A stretch of DNA of 64,000 nt from UBA7328 sp002471345. GTDB lineage: Bacteria > Bacteroidota > Bacteroidia > Chitinophagales > Saprospiraceae. Made by a program: the position numbers and the translations under genes. The notes under the pieces are model-generated. The model did no database searches. It saw only the letters and a list, made by a program, of their open reading frames with translations, and was not told where the DNA came from. Below are positions 25,664 to 33,934 of this stretch, in pieces (within the stretch, counting starts at the first letter, position 1; every line of letters begins with the position of its first letter). The stretch lies in NCBI GenBank assembly GCA_964011275.1, contig CAXGOB010000009.1:1-64000 (forward strand). Direction: 5' to 3'.

Positions 25664-26146
25664 ATGAAATGGACAAATGTTGCATACGGAATGAACCTAA
25701 TGTTATTGGGACTAATCTTCTTATCATGTGAAAAAGATCAAAGTCCTGTGATAGTGGGAGATAATGAACTGGATATATCTCCGTCTATTTCAATGAATAT
25801 AGATGGATTATTAAGTTCAGAAGCATTGAATATTATTGCTAGTAAGACCTTAAATCTAAAGATAACTGCGAGACATGGGACATCACCTTTTGATATATTT
25901 AGGATCAAAGAAAATCGAAATTTGATAGATCCCAATAGAATATTTCATAATGAATATGTTTTTAACGCAAACTCAAAATTGATCTTAGGAGAAGAAAATG
26001 AAGGGATTACCTATGACTTAGAAATCGAAACTATAGAATTTGGGGAGATTAGTAGTTATAGTATAAGCCTAGAATATGAGAATGGACTTTTTACTGAAGA
26101 TGTTGTATCAATCTGCACAATAATTGAGACGACCTTTGATATTTAG
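25664..26146 (+). CDS. putative lipoprotein, probably truncated by frameshift
   Basis: A 160-residue ORF preceded by AAAAGG. The N-terminus MKWTNVAYGMNLMLLGLIFL followed by SCEKDQSP is a lipoprotein signal with lipobox LSC. The rest (GLLSSEALNIIASKTLNLKI, ITYDLEIETIEFGEISSY) is beta-rich and unrecognised. Right at the stop codon a neighbouring frame opens and continues with plausible protein for about 40 codons, and further coding-like pieces run to about 26476, just before a strong terminator. The present ORF is therefore probably the front half of a broken gene of about 260 codons. Confidence 0.6.
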   Translation: MKWTNVAYGMNLMLLGLIFLSCEKDQSPVIVGDNELDISPSISMNIDGLLSSEALNIIASKTLNLKITARHGTSPFDIFRIKENRNLIDPNRIFHNEYVFNANSKLILGEENEGITYDLEIETIEFGEISSYSISLEYENGLFTEDVVSICTIIETTFDI

Positions 26147-26476
26147 CAACTCTTCAGATTCATATCAAGTTCCTCCAAATTCTTCAATAGAGCTGAACAT
26201 GGAGATAGTTAGAAGAGAGTCCGGACTTGATGTTTATTGCGATTACGTATACGGTCCTAATACAAGACCATACAAGAATGTATTATGAAATGTAAATTTT
26301 CCTTTTTAATAGCAATCCTTATGTAATTACAAATGAGGGTAAGCCCCAAAAGTGAATGTAGGAGATAGTTTTTCTGGTAAAAATGGGGATAATTATTATT
26401 TGATTTTTATAAGGGAGGCGAATGAAATTGATTAGAATAATATGGACAACTATGTGATAGAAGTGAAATTTTGAGT
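26147..26476 (+). pseudogene. decayed 3' part of the lipoprotein gene
   Basis: In a shifted frame the sequence reads NSSDSYQVPPNSSIELNMEI, VRRESGLDVYCDYVYGPNT and ends at TGA near 26288. Later pieces in other frames (GDNYYLIFIREANEID, MDNYVIEVKF) have the same composition, separated by stops. The stretch ends about 25 bp before a rho-independent terminator, which fits the original end of the transcript. Confidence 0.45.
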
Positions 26477-26500
26477 AATTCATTGAAACGTCATTTTAGT

Positions 26501-26532
26501 GGAGGGGTGATCATTTACACCTCTTTTTTTTT
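26501..26532 (+). terminator. intrinsic terminator
   Basis: GAGGGGTG pairs with CACCTC (one G-U pair) across a short A/T loop and is followed by nine T residues (26524-26532). It closes the transcript of the decayed lipoprotein gene. Confidence 0.82.
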
Positions 26533-26672
26533 AGGGTATATTAGACATTGTGCCCGACATACATAATGAATATGACCTCTCTATTCTTAGATATTTATAT
26601 ATTGCAGAAAGATACATATGACCAAATTGGTTGTCATATTTGATTCAATCTCAATTAAAAACTGAAAATAGA

Positions 26673-27350
26673 ATGTCAAAAGAGCAAAAATTCGAAGCAA
26701 GTCCTGAGGCCAGAAGTAAAGCGACCAAATTAAGAATATTCGCATGGGTTGCTTGGATCGTAGCCATAGCTGGGCAAGCATATGCTATTTTTAATCTGAT
26801 CAGTGATGATATGATGATGTGGTTGATTGGTGCTATCGTAGTTATTCTAATTTTGGCCATGACTGGCTCATATCTTTGGAAAAAGGCAAATAGATTGGAT
26901 CCAGCATCTGAAAAAGATACAACTCGATTTTTTGTGCAAAATCAGTTAGGGGCGATCATGGGCGTTTTAGCATTTTTGCCTTTAGTAATCTTGATTTTTA
27001 CTGATAAGAAATTAAGTGGAAAAACGAAGGGCATAGCGGGAAGTATAGCAGTGGTGGCCATGGCCGCAGCAGGAATTACAGGTGCAGATTTTGAACCTCC
27101 ATCAATAGAAAAGTATACTGAAGAGATCAATCAACAGACAGAAGAGCTAAAACAGATTAATGCAAATAATGACTATGTCTTTTGGTCAAGGGCAGGGAAT
27201 AAATACCATGTATATGAAGATTGTTATCATATAAAGGGTAAAAACCTTTCCAATGGTACAGTAAAGGAATCGTGGGAGCAAAAAGGAATTTCAGAGTTAT
27301 GCAAAACATGTAGAAAAAGAACTATAAAGGAAAATGGCGTCATAGAGTAA
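26673..27350 (+). CDS. multi-pass membrane protein with C-terminal Cys/His motif
   Basis: A 225-residue protein from ATG 26673; the longer frame from TTG 26631 adds residues not needed. Four hydrophobic segments are seen (IFAWVAWIVAIAGQAYAIF, MMWLIGAIVVILILAM, LGAIMGVLAFLPLVILIF, IAGSIAVVAMAAAGITG). The soluble tail has KYHVYEDCYHIKGK and SELCKTCRKR, a YHxxxC...CxxC arrangement like the small Cys/His (Ada-type or nuclease-tail) putative metal-binding modules. The function is not known. It has no cotranscribed partner with known function. Confidence 0.75.
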   Translation: MSKEQKFEASPEARSKATKLRIFAWVAWIVAIAGQAYAIFNLISDDMMMWLIGAIVVILILAMTGSYLWKKANRLDPASEKDTTRFFVQNQLGAIMGVLAFLPLVILIFTDKKLSGKTKGIAGSIAVVAMAAAGITGADFEPPSIEKYTEEINQQTEELKQINANNDYVFWSRAGNKYHVYEDCYHIKGKNLSNGTVKESWEQKGISELCKTCRKRTIKENGVIE

Positions 27351-27381
27351 TTCTAAGGCACAAAATCCTAATTGGTTAATT

Positions 27382-27954
27382 ATGAATGAACTGTGTAGGC
27401 AGATTTCTTAATGTACAATATGTGAGAATCAATTGGCTCATACGCCAAGACCAGTATTTTCATTTTCTGTTCATAGTAAAATAGTAATTATAGGTCAAGC
27501 ACCTGGAGCAATAGTACATGATTCCGGAGTGCCATGGAATGATAAGAGCGGGGAGAATCTAAGAAAATGGATGGGAGTAGTTGATGGGGTATTTTATGAT
27601 TCCTCTAAAGTCGCAATTGTGCCGATGGGGTTTTGCTATCCAGGGAAAGGGAAATCTGGAGACTTGCCTCCACGTAAAGAGTGTGCTCCACTTTGGCACG
27701 ATCAAATTCTTGATGAAATAATTGCACCTGAACTTACTTTACTTATCGGGAAATATGCTCAAGATTATTACCTGAAAGAGAAATCTAAAAAGAATCTTAC
27801 TGAAACGGTTTTACATTTTGAAGAATACCTTCCAAAATATTTTGTTTTGCCGCACCCGTCACCAAGAAATAACATCTGGCAAGCTAAGAACAGATGGTTT
27901 GGGAAAGATGTGTTGCCTAAGTTAAATAGAAGTATTGATGAAATATTGAATTGA
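27382..27954 (+). pseudogene. uracil-DNA glycosylase family gene with an in-frame TAA at codon 10
   Basis: From ATG 27382 the frame reads MNELCRQIS, stop (TAA 27409-27411), CTICENQLAHTPRPVF and then a complete glycosylase-like protein: VIIGQAPGAIVHDSGVPWND, VAIVPMGFCYPGKGKSGDLP, PRKECAPLWH, LLIGKYAQDYYL and LPHPSPRNN. The CxxC-x4-TPRPV stretch just after the stop is conserved N-terminal sequence of this family, so the TAA is a true nonsense codon (or a sequencing error) rather than an upstream spacer. Translation could restart at TTG 27433, losing only the Cys-containing head. The family excises uracil from DNA, or is proposed to. Confidence 0.82.
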
Positions 27955-27999
27955 GGTTTATCATCACTATTTGGAATAGCTAAGTTTCTCTGTAATAAC

Positions 28000-28377
28000 T
28001 TATTTGCAATTCTTCATATTCTTTTGAACATCCTTCAAAAGAATATTTTGATTTGTTCCCCATTTGACATTCATATAGTTGATAAGATTTGTCAGCTCTA
28101 CATCATTAAAGTCATGTGCAGGCATAATGATGTTTTTAATTAATTGACTCTGTTTACCATTCAGAATAATACATGGTAACTCTTTCAAATTTGAGTTCAA
28201 ATAGGTGGAATTATGAAGCGAAGGATACATTGGAGGTAACCCTGAGCCATCTTCCATATGACAGCTTTCACAATTAGAAGTATAAACCCTTTTTCCGCCG
28301 GGGAACGACTCCGAAGCACATGATATATATATAATTAATATGTATAAAGTAATTATATTCAGATATTTAATCATCAT
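28000..28377 (-). CDS. c-type cytochrome lipoprotein
   Basis: A 125-residue mono-heme cytochrome. The N-terminal hydrophobic stretch ends in a lipobox-like IYISC (Cys20), and the heme-binding motif CESCH is at 36-40 with MEDGSGLPPMYPSL after it. MPAHDF supplies a likely axial Met. The gene overlaps the SCO1-like gene by 11 bp and is the last gene of a three-gene minus-strand operon. It would act as a membrane-anchored periplasmic electron carrier. Confidence 0.88.
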   Translation of the reverse strand: MMIKYLNIITLYILIIYISCASESFPGGKRVYTSNCESCHMEDGSGLPPMYPSLHNSTYLNSNLKELPCIILNGKQSQLIKNIIMPAHDFNDVELTNLINYMNVKWGTNQNILLKDVQKNMKNCK

Positions 28378-28975
28378 ATTCTGCCATTAGTACGTCTATG
28401 TCCTTGATGAACTGAGTGACGTCATCTGGATCAGTACCGTCACAAAATGCCCTGATATGACCTTTGGTGTCTATGAGTAAAATTTTACCGCTATGATCAA
28501 AACCACCTGGTGCTGTGGGATCTTCATATGCTGCAACATAATATTCATCTGCCATATCTAAAAGTTCATCTTTTTGCCCAGTGAGGAAATACCATTTGCT
28601 TTGATCAATTCCAAGATTATCCGCATAAATTTTTAATACCTCATGTGTATCTCTTTTAGGATCTATGGTATGTGATACTAGTTTGAATTTTTCATTGTTT
28701 TCTTGTGAGTCCGCTATACGGACCATTTGTTTCATAACTTTTGGACAAATGCTCGGACAGGATGTGAAGAAGAAATCTGCAGCGTAAATTTTATTTTTAA
28801 AGCTATCATTATCAATTTTAAGACTGTCCTGATTGACGAATGAAAATGGAGGTATGGTATGATATTTTATCGTGCCATCATCCAAAGTTTCTTGGAATCC
28901 TATAAAGGGAAGTTCTTTGGGCTGAGTACTACAGGAAAAGGTTATTGCCAAAAGTAATAAGTAGAAATTTTTCAT
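28367..28975 (-). CDS. SCO1/SenC family lipoprotein
   Basis: A 202-residue thioredoxin-fold protein with a lipoprotein signal (LLLLAITFSCSTQPK). The copper/redox motif CPSIC is at residues 73-77 (TSCPSICPKVMKQM), with SHTIDPKRDT and FDHSGKILLID supplying the conserved His region. SCO proteins deliver copper to cytochrome c oxidase or act as periplasmic thiol oxidoreductases. Neighbouring genes encode a cytochrome c and a small lipoprotein, with overlaps of 11 and 4 bp, indicating one operon. Confidence 0.9.
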   Translation of the reverse strand: MKNFYLLLLAITFSCSTQPKELPFIGFQETLDDGTIKYHTIPPFSFVNQDSLKIDNDSFKNKIYAADFFFTSCPSICPKVMKQMVRIADSQENNEKFKLVSHTIDPKRDTHEVLKIYADNLGIDQSKWYFLTGQKDELLDMADEYYVAAYEDPTAPGGFDHSGKILLIDTKGHIRAFCDGTDPDDVTQFIKDIDVLMAEYDD

Positions 28976-29376
28976 TGCACTAGATATTTTGAAATTTCTT
29001 TTTCTGCTCTATCTAGAGCAGAAAGCATTGTGTTTTTCATTACAGTTACTGATTTCATTTGAGAATTTAGAAATTCCATCTCTTCCTCATTCGAAATTTC
29101 TTTGGGCATTTTAAATTGAGCCATCCAACCCATCATTGATTCGTGAGCATTGTCGAGATCATTTAGTGATACTACGATACTATCTATTGATTGGTAATCT
29201 TCTATTTTTTTTAATTGTTTCGAGAGCTTTCTAATATCACCCATTTTAGGCATTACCTCATCATGTATTTTCATTATTTCATCGTATAGTTTTTTAGATT
29301 CTTCGGTGGATCCGCTATTGTTGCAGGCCATTGATAATCCCAAAATTATGAGTATTAATATTCTATACATAAGCAA
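28972..29376 (-). CDS. small helical lipoprotein
   Basis: A 134-residue protein with a lipoprotein signal (ILIIILGLSMACNNSG-like, lipobox MAC) and two long charged helices (KLYDEIMKIHDEVMPKMGD, MKNTMLSALDRAEKEI). The family is common in Bacteroidota next to SCO-type genes and is annotated only as a hypothetical or viral A-type-inclusion-like protein. The start may be at 29376 or the second ATG at 29370. It opens the SCO/cytochrome operon and is divergent from the cryptochrome gene. Confidence 0.78.
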   Translation of the reverse strand: MLMYRILILIILGLSMACNNSGSTEESKKLYDEIMKIHDEVMPKMGDIRKLSKQLKKIEDYQSIDSIVVSLNDLDNAHESMMGWMAQFKMPKEISNEEEMEFLNSQMKSVTVMKNTMLSALDRAEKEISKYLVQ

Positions 29377-29456
29377 TATTTGTGTTCATTTGTAAGGTCA
29401 ATATTACAACCGATTTTATTTGTGACTGTTTAAAAAGAAAAGGAAATTTAATTTTC

Positions 29457-30890
29457 ATGGACAGGAGAGTCATTTTATGGTTTAGACAAGATCTTAGAGT
29501 TCATGATAATGAAGCTTTAAGGGATGCTTTAGTCTCTGGGAATGAGATATTGCCCATTTTTATTTTTGATGATAGGGTATTCAATGGCTACACGTCATAT
29601 GGTTTTAGAAAAACTGATAAATATCGATCCCGTTTCATCATTGAAAGTGTAAGAAATCTCAGAAAAAACTTAAAAAGTATTGGGCTTGACCTTGTTGTCA
29701 GAATGGGGAAACCAGAAGAGACCTTGTTTGAGATTGCAAAAGAACTAAAAACTTCATGGACATTTTGTAATAGAGAAAGGACTCAAGAAGAAAAAGATGT
29801 TCAAGATGATCTTGAAAAGAAACTTTGGAGCATTGGGCAAGAGATTCGGTACTCTCGTGGTAAAATGTTGTATTATACCGCGGATCTACCTTTTCCAGTT
29901 ACTCACACCCCCGATACATTTACAAGTTTTAGAAAGGAGGTTGAGAAGTTTGTGGATGTTAGGTCACCACTAGAACTTCCTAAAGAAAATTTACCAAAAT
30001 TGATTGATTCTGTTGACTTTGGTGATATTCCTAATTTATGTGATTTTGGTTTTAGTGATGTTGAAGTTGAAAAAAGTCAAAATGCAGTATTTAGTGGGGG
30101 CGAGGATGAGGCATTTGAACGCCTTCAATATTATATGTGGGAAAGTGACCTGATATCTAAATATAAGGATACTCGGAATGGGATGTTAGGTGCTGATTAT
30201 AGCTCTAAATTTTCTCCTTGGTTGGCACAAGGCTGTATCTCACCGAAGAGGATATATCATGAGATTAAAAAGTATGAGTTGGAAAGAGGAGAAAATGAAT
30301 CCACTTATTGGTTGTTCTTTGAATTGATGTGGAGAGATTTCTTTAGACTCATGGCCAAGAAGCATGGCAATCATATTTTCAAAAAAGGTGGGACAAAAAA
30401 CGAAGTGAGAAAAGAACTAGAGGACAACTTGGATCTATTTAGAATATGGTCTGAAGGTCGTACTGGTTTCCCTATTGTTGATGCTAGCATGACAGAACTG
30501 AATCAAACTGGATTTATGTCAAACAGAGGAAGGCAAAATGTTGCAAGCTTTTTGGTGAAAGACCTCAAAGTCAATTGGCAAATTGGTGCAGAATATTTTG
30601 AATCATTATTGATAGATTATGATCCCTGTAGTAATTATGGTAACTGGAATTATATAGCTGGAGTAGGAAGTGATCCTCGAGAAAATAGATATTTTAATAT
30701 TATTTCTCAATCACGCCGTTATGACCCAGATGGTGCATATCTTTCGCATTGGCTCCCTTCATTAAAGTCACTCTGTCCTGATAAAGTTCATGAACCTTTT
30801 GCCTTGACTCTTAAGGAACAAAAGGATTTTGATTTTATCCTCGGTAAGGACTATCCGAAGGCTTGTGTTAATGCCAAATCAATGCAATAA
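29457..30890 (+). CDS. DASH-type cryptochrome / photolyase family protein
   Basis: A 477-residue flavoprotein from ATG 29457, which is preceded by the purine-rich AAAAGAAAAGGAAA; the frame is open 25 codons further up but without family sequence. N-terminal photolyase domain: VILWFRQDLRVHDNEALRDA. FAD-binding domain: YWLFFELMWRDFFRLMAKKH, GRTGFPIVDASMTEL, GFMSNRGRQNVASFLVKDL and DYDPCSNYGNWNYIAGVG. The WRDFFR...GxxxFKKGG stretch is typical of cryptochrome-DASH, which repairs pyrimidine dimers in single-stranded DNA or senses blue light. Confidence 0.93.
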   Translation: MDRRVILWFRQDLRVHDNEALRDALVSGNEILPIFIFDDRVFNGYTSYGFRKTDKYRSRFIIESVRNLRKNLKSIGLDLVVRMGKPEETLFEIAKELKTSWTFCNRERTQEEKDVQDDLEKKLWSIGQEIRYSRGKMLYYTADLPFPVTHTPDTFTSFRKEVEKFVDVRSPLELPKENLPKLIDSVDFGDIPNLCDFGFSDVEVEKSQNAVFSGGEDEAFERLQYYMWESDLISKYKDTRNGMLGADYSSKFSPWLAQGCISPKRIYHEIKKYELERGENESTYWLFFELMWRDFFRLMAKKHGNHIFKKGGTKNEVRKELEDNLDLFRIWSEGRTGFPIVDASMTELNQTGFMSNRGRQNVASFLVKDLKVNWQIGAEYFESLLIDYDPCSNYGNWNYIAGVGSDPRENRYFNIISQSRRYDPDGAYLSHWLPSLKSLCPDKVHEPFALTLKEQKDFDFILGKDYPKACVNAKSMQ

Positions 30891-30962
30891 TTTGAAACAT
30901 TGGGAAGAAATTATTCACTAAAAGAGTTTAACGTTTTTGAACAAATGACTTGACCATATTGA

Positions 30963-32378
30963 TCATTGTCTCACTAAAATAATGCTATCAAGATCCAATC
31001 TTTTTAGCAAGAAACTTTCAATCGTTTCCTCATTTTTATTCCTTTTTGTTCTGGTTGCTCTTTGGTTCCATTCAATAATGGCAACAGGTAACTCTCCTTG
31101 ATAACGATTAAAATCAGTCGTATGAACTTTGGCCATTCCTATTTGATTCAGATCTGGAAACAAGGTTTTAAGCTCGGAAGCAACGTTTACAAATAGACTA
31201 CTATCTACAATTTCATTGTTGAGCTCTTCTGATAATTCTTGAATCATAGCTTCTTGATCTTGCCTCATTTTTTTTGACTCGTCAAGCCTGTCAGTAATTT
31301 GCTCTAGTGTCAATAATTTATTCTCAATTGATGTAATATCAGTGAGCTCTACTTCAGTAGAAGGAATAATTCTGATTTGTGTATTATGAATGTGTAAATC
31401 TTCTAATGCGGCTATATATTCTGGGATTTTGCTATCATTTATTTTAGTGCCATATACTTTGAGTATTAATAGACGTGAAGAATCCCTTTCTTCAATATGG
31501 TAATCGTCAAGATAGTCCTTGTCTTCGCCCATTCTTTCGTTTACAAATTGCTTTAATCTACTGTCTTGCCTTACATCTTGTAAGACATTTCTAAAAATTA
31601 GAAAACTTGGAATGACTGCTGCTAAAATGATAATTAAAACAGCGATAAGGTTTCTCCTTTTATCTTCTGGATTTACATATTTTCTCAATGGAAACTTGAG
31701 AAGTTTGATAACCAAATAAGTACTCAAGGCTACAAAAAAAGTATTTAGAAAGAAGAGATAAAAAGACGTGGCTGCTACATCCCATTCTCCATTGGCAATT
31801 CCATATCCCGTAACACATAGAGGTGGCATTAATGCGGTTGCGATGGCTACTCCAGGCAATGTAGTAGATATGTCTTTTCTGGCTATTGAAACAATTCCGG
31901 CTATTCCGCCAAAAATGGCAATAAAAATATCCAAAAATGTAGGTTTTGTTCGAGCACTAATCTCAGCTGTAATGTCATCGAAAGGTGTCACAGCAAAATA
32001 GATTGTACTTGTCACCAATGTAATAAAGATTGCCAGCCCCAAATGCTGTAAAGATTTAAAGAGAGTGTCATGATCATTGATGGCTACACCAAGACCAATT
32101 CCCAGTATTGGGGACATGAGAGGAGAAATGAGCATGGCACCAATAATGACAGCTTGTGAATTTTGACTAAGACCAATAGAAGCAATCACAATGGAGCACA
32201 TAAGCATCCAAGCATTGGCTTCATTCATTGATTTTTTATTCTTGATCTCGGCTATAGTTGCTTTTTTGTCGACCCCTTTGTCAAGTCTAATTACATCAGA
32301 AATGTATTGCTTGATCCCTTTTACAATGACAGTAAATTCCGGTAGCTTGACCTCTCTTTTGTTTGGATTGCTTTCCAT
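30963..32378 (-). CDS. DUF389 family membrane protein
   Basis: A 471-residue membrane protein with the DUF389 signature NAWMLMCSIVIASIGLSQNS, AVIIGAMLISPLMSPILGIG, and GVAIATALMPPLCVTGYGIA. Hydrophobic segments occupy about residues 55-260, then a soluble C-terminal half with a coiled-coil-like stretch (LTLEQITDRLDESKKMRQDQ) follows. The family is widespread and of unproven function, possibly transport. It lies 4 bp after lolD on the same strand, a pairing that may simply reflect cotranscription. Confidence 0.88.
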   Translation of the reverse strand: MESNPNKREVKLPEFTVIVKGIKQYISDVIRLDKGVDKKATIAEIKNKKSMNEANAWMLMCSIVIASIGLSQNSQAVIIGAMLISPLMSPILGIGLGVAINDHDTLFKSLQHLGLAIFITLVTSTIYFAVTPFDDITAEISARTKPTFLDIFIAIFGGIAGIVSIARKDISTTLPGVAIATALMPPLCVTGYGIANGEWDVAATSFYLFFLNTFFVALSTYLVIKLLKFPLRKYVNPEDKRRNLIAVLIIILAAVIPSFLIFRNVLQDVRQDSRLKQFVNERMGEDKDYLDDYHIEERDSSRLLILKVYGTKINDSKIPEYIAALEDLHIHNTQIRIIPSTEVELTDITSIENKLLTLEQITDRLDESKKMRQDQEAMIQELSEELNNEIVDSSLFVNVASELKTLFPDLNQIGMAKVHTTDFNRYQGELPVAIIEWNQRATRTKRNKNEETIESFLLKRLDLDSIILVRQ

Positions 32379-32382
32379 ATAA

Positions 32383-33033
32383 CTATACTATTTTTCCTCT
32401 AGATAGAGTCAAAGTACGATCACATTTCGAAGCTAAATCTTTGCTATGTGTTACGATTATGAAGGTTTGACCAAGATCTTTTCGTAATCTTAATATAAGA
32501 TCAAAAAATTCCTCCGAGATACTATCATCCAAGTTTCCAGTTGGCTCGTCAGCTAGAATAACACTTGGATTATTAATGAGTGACCTCGCTATTGCTACTC
32601 TTTGTTGTTCGCCACCAGACATCTGATTAGGTTTATGCTCTAATCTTTCCGACAAGCCCAAATAACTCAAAAGCTCTATTGCTTTTTCTTTTGAGGCATT
32701 AATATTTTTCTTGCCAATTAAAGCAGGGATCATCACATTCTCTACAGCTGTGAACTCTGCTAATAGATGGTGAAATTGAAAAATAAATCCCAGTTTCTCA
32801 TTTCGAAATTGAGCCAATTCTTTTGGTTTGAAATTGGTGATATTTTGATCGTTCAACTGAACAATTCCCTCATCGGCTTTGTCCAGGGTTCCCATAATAT
32901 GTAGAAGGGTCGTTTTTCCTGATCCTGATTTTCCTACTATCGCTACGATTTCTCCCTTTTTAACATTCAGAGACACATCCGATAGGACTTGGAGATTACC
33001 ATAACTCTTAGAAATATTTTTGGCTTGAAGCAT
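32383..33033 (-). CDS. lolD: ABC transporter ATP-binding protein, LolD type
   Basis: A 216-residue ATPase with Walker A GKSGSGKTTLL, signature MSGGEQQRVAIARSL, Walker B VILADEPTGNLD and switch His in IIVTHSKDLA. The compact size and FIFQFHHLLAEFTAVENVM match LolD, which powers release of lipoproteins from the inner membrane by the LolCE permease. No permease gene is adjacent, and in Bacteroidota lolD is often separated from lolCE, so the assignment is good but not certain among MacB/LolD-type ATPases. Confidence 0.85.
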   Translation of the reverse strand: MLQAKNISKSYGNLQVLSDVSLNVKKGEIVAIVGKSGSGKTTLLHIMGTLDKADEGIVQLNDQNITNFKPKELAQFRNEKLGFIFQFHHLLAEFTAVENVMIPALIGKKNINASKEKAIELLSYLGLSERLEHKPNQMSGGEQQRVAIARSLINNPSVILADEPTGNLDDSISEEFFDLILRLRKDLGQTFIIVTHSKDLASKCDRTLTLSRGKIV

Positions 33034-33158
33034 GGGCGAAAGATATGGATTTTACACTATTTTGAAGTAAACCGAGAATCTAAGAATGAAATTTTAAAAC
33101 CTGAGTGCCTTTCTAATTTCTTTATGTTTACTCTTTTAATAATGGTAGAATTTCTTAA

Positions 33159-33833
33159 ATGAACCTCAAGACTATAAATAGTTGTATTGGACAATACAAA
33201 GTAAAACTAAGTGATCCAGAATATGATGGATGGCGACTCTGGGAACTGGTGGCGCAATTTCAAAAAAGCTGGGATTTGAATGCCTCTGATATGTCTCAAA
33301 TGTATAAATCTAGTTTTGAATTTAATTCACCACTTTGGAATCAAGATAATTATTACCCTAAAAAAGCAATGGAACGATATATCAATGTCAATGAGGATTT
33401 GGTAAGGGCAAGTTTTAAGGATTTGATGAATGAAAAAAGAGAGATTTCAGGACGTATTGATCGATTTGCATTTCAATGTGATGAATTGTATAAAATGGAT
33501 AGAAAATTAACCGAAAAAGTGGAACCACATTTTCATGGTGATAAGCGAATGATCTTCATTTATTTGTCATTCTTATATCCAGATTCTTACTCTTTGTATG
33601 ACTTTCCGCTCTTCAAACTGTTTATGGAGAAAATAGGTAGTAAAAGTTCTCCTCTAGAAGCGGACATTGAGAGATATGTAAAAGTATGTAAGACTCTCTC
33701 AGTTTTAATTCAAAAAGATAAAGAGTTAATAGACATTGTACAAGATAATGTATTCCAAATCACAAATGATCAGTTGTTTCCAATGCTTCTGGTTTTTGAA
33801 TTGTATGGCTTTGTAGGCCACTATAAGTTTTAA
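33159..33833 (+). CDS. hypothetical protein (McrB N-terminal-like?)
   Basis: A 224-residue cytoplasmic protein without signal or membrane segments. The blocks RFAFQCDELYKM, HFHGDKRMIFIYLSFLYPDS and YSLYDFPLFKLFMEKIG resemble the N-terminal region of some McrB-like or other AAA proteins that handle DNA, but here no ATPase domain follows. I cannot assign a function. It is flanked by lolD (divergent) and the permease gene of the next operon, about 100 bp away from the latter. Confidence 0.7.
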   Translation: MNLKTINSCIGQYKVKLSDPEYDGWRLWELVAQFQKSWDLNASDMSQMYKSSFEFNSPLWNQDNYYPKKAMERYINVNEDLVRASFKDLMNEKREISGRIDRFAFQCDELYKMDRKLTEKVEPHFHGDKRMIFIYLSFLYPDSYSLYDFPLFKLFMEKIGSKSSPLEADIERYVKVCKTLSVLIQKDKELIDIVQDNVFQITNDQLFPMLLVFELYGFVGHYKF

Positions 33834-33934
33834 CTCATAGCGTAAAACTATTAGTAATAAGACTTATCAAACCTATTCATTTTCATTTAAATATTATCTT
33901 AAAGCCTTCCCTAAATGGAACATTAAATTAGAAT

